Shown here piece by piece: positions 50,916-58,715 of a DNA stretch of 64,000 bases. Positions within the stretch are counted from its first letter, which is position 1. Each line of letters begins with the position of its first letter. A program made the position numbers and the translations under genes. This DNA is from an uncultured Methanomassiliicoccales archaeon (lineage in GTDB: Archaea > Thermoplasmatota > Thermoplasmata > Methanomassiliicoccales > Methanomethylophilaceae): contig CAKUXX010000001.1 in NCBI GenBank assembly GCA_934702355.1, positions 127,045-191,044 of the forward strand, written 5' to 3'. The notes below the pieces were generated by a model. It ran no database searches. It worked only from the letters and a program-made list of their open reading frames with translations, and had not been told where the DNA came from.

Positions 50916-52429
50916 AGGTCCTCCTCCGTGATGTACACCGTGTCCTCCTCGCTCAGATCTTTCAAAAGCCTGTCGAGGTCGTCGGTGAACCTTCCGACTA
51001 TGTTCGTACCGTAGGGCTCCTCGCCTGTGGGCCCGAACTCCTTGCTGTCCTGCAACCTTATACCGACCAGTCCGTGATGCGGCCTGGCCTGGTTCGTGAC
51101 ACCGATGTCCCCGCGTTTGACCTTCTTGAACGGGTCCTGCGGGTACAGGTTCTTGCCCCTGACCTCGTCGCCGTAGAATGTGACCATCGGGAGGCCCTCG
51201 AATGTGAACTGGACCTTCAGGATGCCCACGGGCTTGTGGCTGAGTCCCGTGACCTTCTTGAAATAATGCAATGAGACGGGGTCCTTGTCGGACAGCTTGA
51301 TCTTGAACACCCTGTCCTTGGGGACTCCGAACGTCTCCACCTCGCCCTTCTCCAGAGCGGTGATCGTATGCTCGGGCGTCTGCTCCGCGATGATCGCATC
51401 GTCGGATGTGTCCCCCGTGCGGACCTGCTTTATGCCCGCCTTGGCGAGGAATTCCGCGCCTGCGGCCTGCGTCATACCGACGGAGAGCGCCCTCGGCGGA
51501 TCCGTCACGACCGTGACCTTGGATCCCTCGTCGATGTTGCTGAGGAGTGCCCTTCCGGACACGACCTTTCCGGCCACGTTGTGTACGGGGGATACGGGCC
51601 TGCGCTCCTTGTAGATGTAGAGCCTGCCCTCTCCGACGCCGCCGTTCCTCACCGTGACCACACCGACATCCCTGACGCCGTGATCCTCGTCCGGGATCGA
51701 TACGTCCATATCGTCCGTGCATGCGAGGAAGCTTCCGGTGTCCTGGGAGATGTTCATCGCCCCGCCGGATGACAGGATGAGAACATGCTCTGCGGATTCC
51801 ACGGAAACCTTGTCCAGTTCGATCCTGAGACCGGTCTCGACCCTGTAGCCGTCCTCCAGCTTGAAGGCCATGTCGTCGGTTATGATGATGTTGGACCTGC
51901 TGGTCTCGGACATGAGCGGACGGACGGACAGAATCTTGTCGCCCTCTCTGATGCGGTCGATGTTGTGCCTTCCGACCGTTATCCTTCCGATGAGGCCGTA
52001 TCCTGCACCGTAGCTTCCGACATGGTTGTCCCTGGCCACCATCATGTAGGTGGTGTGGTTGTCGAATCCTCCGAGGGCGAGGAAGCAGTCGTACATCCTG
52101 TACCTGTATTCCGACCTGTCCACCTCGATGTCCGTGGGGAACGATCCGAACGCCACGACGTTGTGGGTGACCCACCTTGTGCTGACGCCCCCCATCGCGG
52201 AGACGATCTCGGTCCTCCACATCTCCGCCTCGGGAGAATCGTTGAGGTGCACGACCATCGAGCCGCTCTCGGTGACGATCTCGAAATCCCTTGTCTCGGT
52301 GACCGCCTTCTCCTCGGAGATGTGCACCGCGACCTTGGTACCTTTCACATACGGTTCGCCGGCGATGACCGTCTTGAGCGTCGCACCGGCCCTGAACTTC
52401 TTCTCAACACCGTTGACGGTGACTATCAT
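50912..52429 (-). CDS. mmp3: Methanogenesis marker protein 3
   Basis: 505 residues from ATG 52429. A ubiquitin-like or ThiS-like opening (MIVTVNGVEKKFRAGATLKTVI) is followed by a domain with repeated peptidyl-prolyl-isomerase-like strands (NHTTYMMVARDNHVGSYGAGYGLIGRITVGRHNIDRIREGDKI, and FEGLPMVTFYGDEVRGKNLYPQDPFKKVKRGDIGVTNQARPHHGLVGIRL). This matches marker 3, a large component of the MCR activation complex. Its ends overlap mcrC and mmp6 by 4 bp each. Confidence 0.93.
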   Translation of the reverse strand: MIVTVNGVEKKFRAGATLKTVIAGEPYVKGTKVAVHISEEKAVTETRDFEIVTESGSMVVHLNDSPEAEMWRTEIVSAMGGVSTRWVTHNVVAFGSFPTDIEVDRSEYRYRMYDCFLALGGFDNHTTYMMVARDNHVGSYGAGYGLIGRITVGRHNIDRIREGDKILSVRPLMSETSRSNIIITDDMAFKLEDGYRVETGLRIELDKVSVESAEHVLILSSGGAMNISQDTGSFLACTDDMDVSIPDEDHGVRDVGVVTVRNGGVGEGRLYIYKERRPVSPVHNVAGKVVSGRALLSNIDEGSKVTVVTDPPRALSVGMTQAAGAEFLAKAGIKQVRTGDTSDDAIIAEQTPEHTITALEKGEVETFGVPKDRVFKIKLSDKDPVSLHYFKKVTGLSHKPVGILKVQFTFEGLPMVTFYGDEVRGKNLYPQDPFKKVKRGDIGVTNQARPHHGLVGIRLQDSKEFGPTGEEPYGTNIVGRFTDDLDRLLKDLSEEDTVYITEEDL

Positions 52430-53043
52430 CTGCGTACCTCCGGCAGCATCGACTGTACCTTGGACACGATCTCGTCGAGCTTGTCCTGGGGTGTGGTCAC
52501 TCCCCTTACGACCCCTGTGACGATCTCAACGATCTCGCCCTTGGTCTGTATCTTGTCATCCGGCGGCATGACGGTCCTTGTCTTGACGCCGATGGCCGCG
52601 AAATCCTCGAAGTCCACGGGGCACTGCGACACGACTATGGCGGGTATGTCCACGTTCCTGAGGATGAGCCTCGCCTTGTAGATGATGTGCATGCGCACGT
52701 TGCCCAAGTGGATGAGCGCGACCTTGTACTGCTGTATCCTCTCCACCTCGATGGGGTCCAGTCCGAAGTACGATCCCGTGGTCATGTCCGGTGCGTCGGC
52801 GGGTACTCCCGATCCGGCATCCAGGACCATGACGCTGGTGTCGATGCCCTCTTCCCTGAGAGCGTAGGTGATCTCGCATACGGGCTTGGTGATGTGTCTG
52901 CGTCCGGGCCCCATGGCGACCGCCACGACGTCCCTTCCGGACTCGGATATGGTCGCCCTCTGGGCCAGACCTCCGCCGACGCCGAGCCCCATGGACTCCC
53001 TGCACTCGACGAAACTGAGATGCCTCCCCATCTTCTGCTTCAT
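52426..53043 (-). CDS. mcrC: Methyl-coenzyme M reductase operon protein C
   Basis: 205 residues from ATG 53043 (ATG at MGRHLSF, 4 codons later, also possible). HLSFVECRESMGLGVGGGLAQRATISESGRDVVAVAMGPGRRHITKPVCEITYALREEG is diagnostic of McrC. McrC is part of the complex that reduces and activates MCR; it is not a subunit of mature enzyme. In many methanogens mcrC lies inside mcrBDCGA. Here it sits with atwA, and no mcr structural genes are in the window. Confidence 0.94.
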   Translation of the reverse strand: MKQKMGRHLSFVECRESMGLGVGGGLAQRATISESGRDVVAVAMGPGRRHITKPVCEITYALREEGIDTSVMVLDAGSGVPADAPDMTTGSYFGLDPIEVERIQQYKVALIHLGNVRMHIIYKARLILRNVDIPAIVVSQCPVDFEDFAAIGVKTRTVMPPDDKIQTKGEIVEIVTGVVRGVTTPQDKLDEIVSKVQSMLPEVRR

Positions 53044-54653
53044 TGGGATTCACCTTCGGGAACAGGCTCTTTGGAGAACTCCTTGAGCACGTCCTCGGGG
53101 TTTCCGATCGCCTCGACCTTTCCTCCCTTCATGAAGGCGGCCCTGTCGGCGCAGTTGAGGATGAAGTCCATGTCGTGACTGACGATGATGAACGTCTCCC
53201 CAAGTGTGTCCCTGGCGCGTATGACGGATTTAGCGATGATGACCTTGGTGATCGGGTCCATCGTACCGGTGGGCTCGTCGAGGACGATGATACGGGGCTC
53301 CTTGATCAGGACCTGTGCGAACGCGATCCTCTGACACTCTCCGACGGAAAGCGAATCGGGGAAGGCGTACAGGATCTTCTCGATGTTCTTCCTCTCGAAT
53401 CCCACGCTCTCGAGCACCTGGATGGCCTTGACCTTGGCGAGCTCGGCGGGCATCTTCATACCGATGCATGTGGTGAGGTTCTGGAGGATGGTGTCGAAGG
53501 GGTACAGTGTGTACTCCTGGTGCAGGAATCCGATGTAGGGCGTCGCCCTTCCCTTTCCTGCGAATCCGGACTCGTACATGTCGACCCAGTCGTCTCCGAT
53601 CCTGATCTTCACGGATCCTCCGGTACCGGGTGTCATACCGGCGATCATCCTGGATGTGGTGGTCTTGCCTGCACCGGAATAACCGACGAGGGCGAAGATC
53701 TCCCCTTCCTTGATATCGAACGTGACGCCGTCGACGGCCTTGACGACCCCTCTGACGACCGAGAAATAGTGCTTCTTCGCATCCTTGAGCGAGATGAGCG
53801 TCTCTCCGACCTCGCTCTTCTCGGATTTCTCGAAGTGGTAGTCCTTCATGAACTCGTCGCAGATCTTCTTCGGCTCGCCCTTCAGGCGGACGTCTCCGTT
53901 GTCCAGGAGGATCGCTTCGTCGGCCATCCTCTCGATCGCCTCGGGCCAGTGGGATGCGAACACCATGCAGATGCCCTTGCCGCGGACATACTCTATGAGA
54001 CCTTTGTGGACGGTCTCGGCGGTCACGGGGTCCAGCGTACCGGTGGGCTCATCGGCCAGGAAGAACAACGGGTCCTTGGCCAGCTGCCTGGCCATGACGA
54101 CCCTCTGCTTCTCTCCTCCGGACAGGTCCCTTGCGATGTGGGTGGTCCTGTGGGTCATGTTGACCATCTCGAGGAGCTCGATGGCCTTTCTGATGCGGGC
54201 ATCGCCCTCGACGTCCTCAGGGATCGCCTCCATGACGTTCTCGATGACGGTCATGTCTCCGAAGAGGGCGAATGTCCTCTGGAACATGATGGCGATCCTC
54301 GATTTGACGGCGACCCTTACGGGGTCGTTCTCCTTCAGCGCCCAGAAATCAACGGATTTCGTCTCCGTGTCACCGCCGCATTTCGAGCAGCAGACGCCTT
54401 TGTAAGGAAGGTCGATGTTCCCGCATTTGGGACAGTAGTTGACATTGTAGATGACGCGACCCTTGTCGGGGCGGTACTCTTCGTTGCCTCTGAGCATGTG
54501 GATCAGAACGCTCTTTCCAGCGGCGCTCCTTCCTATGAGTCCGAGGATCTCTCCTGTGGACAGGGTGTCAGTGACATCCTTGAGGACAGTGCGTCCATCG
54601 AACGACTTCGATACGTTGTCGATTACCAGGAGATCTACTGATTCATGAGCCAT
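53040..54653 (-). CDS. atwA: Methyl-coenzyme M reductase activation component A2 (AtwA), twin ABC ATPase
   Basis: 537 residues from ATG 54653. Two ABC ATPase domains without membrane partners: first Walker A GRSAAGKS, signature LSGGEKQR, Walker B LFFLADEPT; second Walker A GYSGAGKT, degenerate signature LSVGECQR, Walker B IIVLDEPT. A zinc-ribbon-like insertion CPKCG...CCSKCGG interrupts the first domain. This is component A2, the ATP carrier and energy-coupling part of reductive MCR activation. First gene of the eight-gene operon; a TATA-like ATTTATTG on the minus strand about 25 bp upstream suggests a nearly leaderless mRNA. Confidence 0.95.
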   Translation of the reverse strand: MAHESVDLLVIDNVSKSFDGRTVLKDVTDTLSTGEILGLIGRSAAGKSVLIHMLRGNEEYRPDKGRVIYNVNYCPKCGNIDLPYKGVCCSKCGGDTETKSVDFWALKENDPVRVAVKSRIAIMFQRTFALFGDMTVIENVMEAIPEDVEGDARIRKAIELLEMVNMTHRTTHIARDLSGGEKQRVVMARQLAKDPLFFLADEPTGTLDPVTAETVHKGLIEYVRGKGICMVFASHWPEAIERMADEAILLDNGDVRLKGEPKKICDEFMKDYHFEKSEKSEVGETLISLKDAKKHYFSVVRGVVKAVDGVTFDIKEGEIFALVGYSGAGKTTTSRMIAGMTPGTGGSVKIRIGDDWVDMYESGFAGKGRATPYIGFLHQEYTLYPFDTILQNLTTCIGMKMPAELAKVKAIQVLESVGFERKNIEKILYAFPDSLSVGECQRIAFAQVLIKEPRIIVLDEPTGTMDPITKVIIAKSVIRARDTLGETFIIVSHDMDFILNCADRAAFMKGGKVEAIGNPEDVLKEFSKEPVPEGESQ

Positions 54654-54903
54654 GACGCTGCGAACAGGTATCCCAATAAATACTATACTGATTCAACAAC
54701 GGATGGGACCGATGCATCCGCCTGAACGCACGGAAATGCACATCAGACCTTTTTCCAGCATCTGAGTCCGGATCGGCGGCAGCCGTACCCCAGATGCTAC
54801 ATCGCCGATTACGATATGACCGCGGAACCCGGGTGTTTTCTCCCGCATACCCGTCACCCCCGTCATCATGAAGCCCGACATCCGACACCATCTGTATGAA
54901 AGA

Positions 54904-54999
54904 GGTGTTAACACCGATGAGCACCAGTCTAAGATTATTATATGTATATTGGCGGACCGTTCCGTGAAACCGTGCACATAGACCGTATCCGTTAATATA
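54904..54999 (+). promoter_or_regulatory. Divergent control region between atwA operon and the winged-helix gene
   Basis: The gap 54654-55019 has no convincing gene. It contains a perfect 12-bp palindrome GGTGTTAACACC at 54904-54915, a TATA-like TTATTATATG at 54935-54944 and a second TTAATATA at 54992-54999. The second box lies about 25 bp before ATG 55020, so that mRNA may be leaderless. A separate TATA-like element for atwA lies near 54674-54684 on the other strand. The palindrome is positioned to influence either direction. Confidence 0.5.
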
Positions 55000-55019
55000 T
55001 GGATGTATGATACAACCAT

Positions 55020-55979
55020 ATGATTTCCCGTCAGTCCAAAATGGGAGGTCCCACGCCCAAGTTCAGCGACTACCACGTGTGGAAGGCGTTCGAGAGTCTC
55101 AGTGGGGTGGAGCCCATAGGAAGGAAGAAACTCTCTCAGAAACTCGGAATCGGAGAAGGCAGCACGAGGACCATCCTCACGATGATGCAGGATCAGAACA
55201 TGATCACCATCGGAAAGGGCGGTATATGCCTCACCGACAAGGGCATGGATTTCAAGAAGACCGTGAACATGGATATCGCAGACATCTCCATCAGCGACAT
55301 CACGATCGGCGACAAGGACTGCGCGGTGCGCGTCCCGAGAATGGCCCGCAACGTGAAATTCGGATGCGAGGAGAGGGATGCGGCCATCAAATCCGGCGCT
55401 ACAGGAGCTACGACGCTCATCTACTCCGGAGGGAAGCTCATCTTCCCGGGATCGGAGTACCCTGTGGACAGCGACATCGAGTCGAAGATAAGGAACGTGT
55501 TCAACCTCAAGAACGACGATGTCATCATCATCGGTACCGGACAGACCCGGGAATCTGCCGAGATGGGGGCTGTGGTGGCAGGACTGACCATCATGGGCGG
55601 ACTGCAGTTCAACAGGGAGCTCAAGGACATCCTGTCTCAGAAGAGCACCGGGAACGAATTGATCTCTCTGGCATTCGCCATCCACGATCTTGTCGGAGGC
55701 CTACCGGTCTGCGCGAAGAGCAGGGACAATCTGGGAATCAGGATAGAGAACGGGGCCGTCATAGACAACGCCTACACCGGACCCGTTCTGGAGGAGGTCC
55801 TCAACGAAGGTACCACGATCAGGAAGATCGCCACCTCCGGACCTTACAAGGGGATCAGGGTCATCGTCACCCCGATCGAACTTGACAACCGTATCATCGC
55901 GGTCATAGGAGTCGTGGACGTGCGTTCCATGGCCGGAATAAACAATTTGATCAGACTGAGAAGTGATGACAATGACTGA
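55020..55979 (+). CDS. Winged-helix protein with DUF4443/DUF2111-type ligand domain
   Basis: 319 residues from ATG 55020; ATG 55041 is an alternative if the transcript carries a leader. N-terminal winged helix about 10-80 (PTPKFSDYHVWKAFESL...GRKKLSQKLGIGEGSTRTILTMMQDQNMI). The middle part (NVKFGCEERDAAIKSGATGATTLIY) and the C-terminal GPVLEEVLNEGTTIRKIATSGPYKGIRVIVTPIELDNRIIAVIGVVDV fit the methanogen-specific DUF2111 domain. It is probably a transcription regulator. Being divergent from the MCR activation operon makes that operon the first target to test. The next gene overlaps its stop. Confidence 0.82.
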   Translation: MISRQSKMGGPTPKFSDYHVWKAFESLSGVEPIGRKKLSQKLGIGEGSTRTILTMMQDQNMITIGKGGICLTDKGMDFKKTVNMDIADISISDITIGDKDCAVRVPRMARNVKFGCEERDAAIKSGATGATTLIYSGGKLIFPGSEYPVDSDIESKIRNVFNLKNDDVIIIGTGQTRESAEMGAVVAGLTIMGGLQFNRELKDILSQKSTGNELISLAFAIHDLVGGLPVCAKSRDNLGIRIENGAVIDNAYTGPVLEEVLNEGTTIRKIATSGPYKGIRVIVTPIELDNRIIAVIGVVDVRSMAGINNLIRLRSDDND

Positions 55980-56316
55980 TTGCATGGTTTGTGTCGATGC
56001 CGGCGTCTGCAAGATGAAGACCCTCATCATCGCCAAAGAGAACGACATGGGTCTGATAGAGCTCACCATCAAGAGCGACTGCCCCAACATCCTGAAGATG
56101 TCCTGGAAGCTCGAACCTATGAGCCCCTATTCAGAGGTCGAGGCGGAGTTCCTCAAATCGGAGATCTATAACCTCGCCAACGATGCCGTCCCCCACACCG
56201 CATGCCCCGTCCCCGCAGGCATGATCAAGGCCCTCGAGGTCGCAGGCGACCTGGGACTCAAGAGGGACTGCTCCATCAAGTTCATCAACGATGAGAGCGA
56301 AGCCGGCCTCAGGTGA
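55972..56316 (+). CDS. Conserved methanogen protein with N-terminal cysteines
   Basis: 114 residues from ATG 55972, overlapping the regulator stop by 8 bp; earlier GTG and ATG starts in the same frame lie further inside that gene. The N-terminus MTDCMVCVDAGVC has a C-x-x-C-x-x-x-x-x-C arrangement that may hold a metal. VPHTACPVPAGMIKALEVAGDLGLKRDCSIKF follows. I recognise the pattern as a short conserved protein of methanogens (DUF6951-like) without a function. Coupled translation suggests it works with the upstream regulator. Confidence 0.8.
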   Translation: MTDCMVCVDAGVCKMKTLIIAKENDMGLIELTIKSDCPNILKMSWKLEPMSPYSEVEAEFLKSEIYNLANDAVPHTACPVPAGMIKALEVAGDLGLKRDCSIKFINDESEAGLR

Positions 56317-56527
56317 TCTGGAATCGCCTGGATGCATGACCGGTTCCGTCGGAACCGAGAAACCCCTTCCTTCCCTTTTTCCATTGGATGCTTGCTACAT
56401 CCATCATTTTTGCATGACCGATGATGATTCAGACCCATCCAGCACCATCGGATCGACAGTTGTGGCCCACCCAGACCCATAATGTCCAGATTCCCGGTTA
56501 TTCGTAAGGAATGGATTTCAAATAACC

Positions 56528-56540
56528 AAATATATTTATA
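56528..56540 (+). promoter_or_regulatory. TATA box, probable leaderless start
   Basis: AAATATATTTATA centred about 30 bp before ATG 56565, with an AT-rich upstream. Transcription should start at or just before the start codon. The rest of the gap 56317-56527 shows no gene. Confidence 0.6.
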
Positions 56541-56564
56541 GAATATTGTACACTTATAAGGTTC

Positions 56565-57128
56565 ATGACAGCCGATGTAGATGCCCCTGGAGACAAGCAG
56601 CTGGAGATCATCAGAGGCCTCAGAGGCGTTATCCATGCCTTCTATCTTGACAAGGATATACTGGATCAACTCAAAGAGGAAGAGGCCAAGGTACGCGCCA
56701 TGGGAAACATTGAGGTGAGGAACGAAGGCTTCAACCAGGCATTGGAACGCGAAAGCGTGATTTGCATAGTGAAGGACCCCAGGTTCAGACCTCCGCCGGA
56801 ACCCACCGTCATCCTTGAATCCGGAGACGGAGAGCTTCTGGGCGAGGAGGTGTTCCCGTTCACGGCCAAGAAGTACGAGGGCAGGGACGATGTCGTATGG
56901 CTTTCCGACGGATTCGTACTGTTCCCTGCGGTCAAGGCCGACGGCGGAGAGGAGTTCATCATGCCTCCCGTGTCGTTCCCGGAGCTCAACGAGAGCAACG
57001 GATGCAAGGACGTCATATCCTGCAGTCCCGCACCCACCTGCGACCTGATGATCAGGAACCACTACGGATTGCACGACAACCCCAAGCTGGCCTCGGTCCT
57101 TGTGGCATTCAACAGGATCAAAGAATGA
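56565..57128 (+). CDS. Hypothetical protein, soluble
   Basis: 187 residues from ATG 56565 with a clear TATA box upstream. No signal peptide or membrane helix. An N-terminal amphipathic helix (KQLEIIRGLRGVIHAFYLDKDILDQLKEEEAKVRAMG) is followed by a beta-rich half containing DPRFRPPPEPTVILESGDGELLGEEVFPF and a few cysteines (GCKDVISCSPAPTC). Family not recognised. Codon use and GC at third positions match neighbouring core genes, so it is likely real. A CCGGTGG/CCACCGG hairpin lies just after the stop (57136-57154). Confidence 0.75.
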   Translation: MTADVDAPGDKQLEIIRGLRGVIHAFYLDKDILDQLKEEEAKVRAMGNIEVRNEGFNQALERESVICIVKDPRFRPPPEPTVILESGDGELLGEEVFPFTAKKYEGRDDVVWLSDGFVLFPAVKADGGEEFIMPPVSFPELNESNGCKDVISCSPAPTCDLMIRNHYGLHDNPKLASVLVAFNRIKE

Positions 57129-57341
57129 TCCGAGACCGGTGGCCCGTCCACCGGCCCCAACCACTTCGTCCGATTTCGGACTCCATAGTTCTTTTCAGAT
57201 ACTATCGCTGTCAGGTCAATTTTTTATACCGACCGACTTTGGCCGTGATGCTTCAAGCAAATCCAGCTGGCGTTCGTAAAACACAAGGGATCCGTTGAGG
57301 ACTTCCGGAAACAGTTCGCGGTTCTGGTTCGGAAGGATACT

Positions 57342-57854
57342 ATGGAAGAGTTAAGACTCCCTTGGAACGATAAGGAGGGACTCCTCTACGGAGGGGTGAT
57401 AGCCTGCATCACAGCCTACCTCATGGTGCTGATAAACACATCGAGGGTTAACGGCTTCAATTCGGGAACACCGTTGGAATCGCTGATCTGCCTGCCGTTC
57501 GTATGGGTGGTCGTCATGCTGCTCATGTCGTTCCTCGTAGGCAAGATCGCCAACACTGTCGTCAGCAGATATTCGCCGCCCTCGGACAGCGTCAATTCGA
57601 AGATCGCCCTGAACATAATCGTATGCGTCACCATGATGTCCGCGATAATGAGCGCCGTGGGCCCCATAGTAGGCACTGCGGTGTCGGGACATCTCAGCTT
57701 CGAGCAGGTCTTGGACTGGCCCCAGAACTGGCCCAAGAATTTCTTCTGCGCATTCTGGATAGAGATGCTGATAGCCCAGCCCATCGCCAGACACGTGATG
57801 AAACGCAGACACATCAAGATCCTCAACGCAAAGGCGGGTGCATCACATGAGTGA
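57342..57854 (+). CDS. DUF2798-like small membrane protein
   Basis: 170 residues from ATG 57342. Four hydrophobic segments (about 16-36, 46-67, 88-112 and 130-150) with a positively charged C-terminal tail (MKRRHIKILNAK). Layout and the PxxxWPxNF-like motif (WPQNWPKNFFCAFWIEMLIAQPIARHVM) match DUF2798 membrane proteins of unknown role. TATA-like TTTTTTATAC lies near 57221. It overlaps the kinase-like gene downstream by 8 bp. Confidence 0.78.
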   Translation: MEELRLPWNDKEGLLYGGVIACITAYLMVLINTSRVNGFNSGTPLESLICLPFVWVVVMLLMSFLVGKIANTVVSRYSPPSDSVNSKIALNIIVCVTMMSAIMSAVGPIVGTAVSGHLSFEQVLDWPQNWPKNFFCAFWIEMLIAQPIARHVMKRRHIKILNAKAGASHE

Positions 57855-58419
57855 ACTTGTCATAACCATAGGAAGGGAGAACGGAAGCGGCGGACGCGAA
57901 GTCGGCCGCATACTCTCCGATGCCCTCGGAATCCCCTGCTACGACAACCAGATCATCAGCGAGACCGCCAAGAAAGCAGGCCTCAGCGAGAAGGACGTCG
58001 AGAAGAAGGAAGAGAAGAATGACGGCAACATCCTCTCCTACTGGGGGATCCCTTCCGCCAACCCTCTGTTCGCAACGCAATCCGAGATCATAACTGACCT
58101 CGCATCGAAAGGGTCCTGCATATTCATCGGAAGATGCGCGGACCATGTCCTCGGAGGAAGGGACAACGTCGTCAGGGTGTTCATCCATGCCCCCATCGGT
58201 GCGAGGATCCTGAGATCCGCCGAAAGGAACGGCATATCGGAGAAAGAGGCGTATGAGCGCATACGCAAGAACGACTCCGAGAGGGCAACGTACTATCAGA
58301 GGTACACCGGGAAGCTCTGGGGAGCCGTCGGAAACTACGACCTGACCCTCAACACAGGGCTGATCGGGACCGATGGTGCCGCAGAGATCATCATGGATTT
58401 CATCAAGAAGCGCATGTGA
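57847..58419 (+). CDS. Cytidylate-kinase-like family protein
   Basis: 190 residues from ATG 57847 (MSELVITIGRENGSGGREVGRILSDALG); the P-loop is GRENGSGGREV rather than classical GxxxxGK[ST], as in the Cytidylate_kin2 family. Further motifs: IPCYDNQIISETAKKAGLS, GSCIFIGRCADHVL, VFIHAPIGARI, and YYQRYTGKLWG. Probably a nucleotide kinase or regulatory relative. An upstream ATG (57838) would lengthen the overlap with the membrane-protein gene. A terminator hairpin follows. Confidence 0.88.
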   Translation: MSELVITIGRENGSGGREVGRILSDALGIPCYDNQIISETAKKAGLSEKDVEKKEEKNDGNILSYWGIPSANPLFATQSEIITDLASKGSCIFIGRCADHVLGGRDNVVRVFIHAPIGARILRSAERNGISEKEAYERIRKNDSERATYYQRYTGKLWGAVGNYDLTLNTGLIGTDGAAEIIMDFIKKRM

Positions 58420-58528
58420 TGTCGTATCACCGATCGGACAGTCCTTAAACACCTTACATTCAAACCCCGTCTTCGACCGATCTGTTGGCATGATCCATGG
58501 TCGGGATGAGGCTCATCCATGACAAATC

Positions 58529-58560
58529 GGCTCCTAACGAACCATGATTGGAGCCTTTTT
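58529..58560 (+). terminator. Terminator hairpin before the ech operon
   Basis: GGCTCC (58529-58534) pairs with GGAGCC (58550-58555), followed by TTTTTT. It separates the 57342-58419 genes from the hydrogenase operon. Confidence 0.75.
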
Positions 58561-58675
58561 TATACAAGTCCGCGACGGATAGTAATTCCCGTCCCAAGCG
58601 ACCGGCTCTCGGAGAACGTCTATCAGCGTGGCCAAGTACAATGTTTCGATTCTGTATGAAGAATCCAATCGCCCT

Positions 58676-58686
58676 GTTTTATAAAC
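58676..58686 (+). promoter_or_regulatory. TATA box of the ech operon
   Basis: GTTTTATAAAC, about 35 bp before ATG 58716, with the expected start of transcription near 58708. The leader would be very short. Confidence 0.6.
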
Positions 58687-58715
58687 ACAATCAGATGGCA
58701 AATCCGTGAGCCGGA

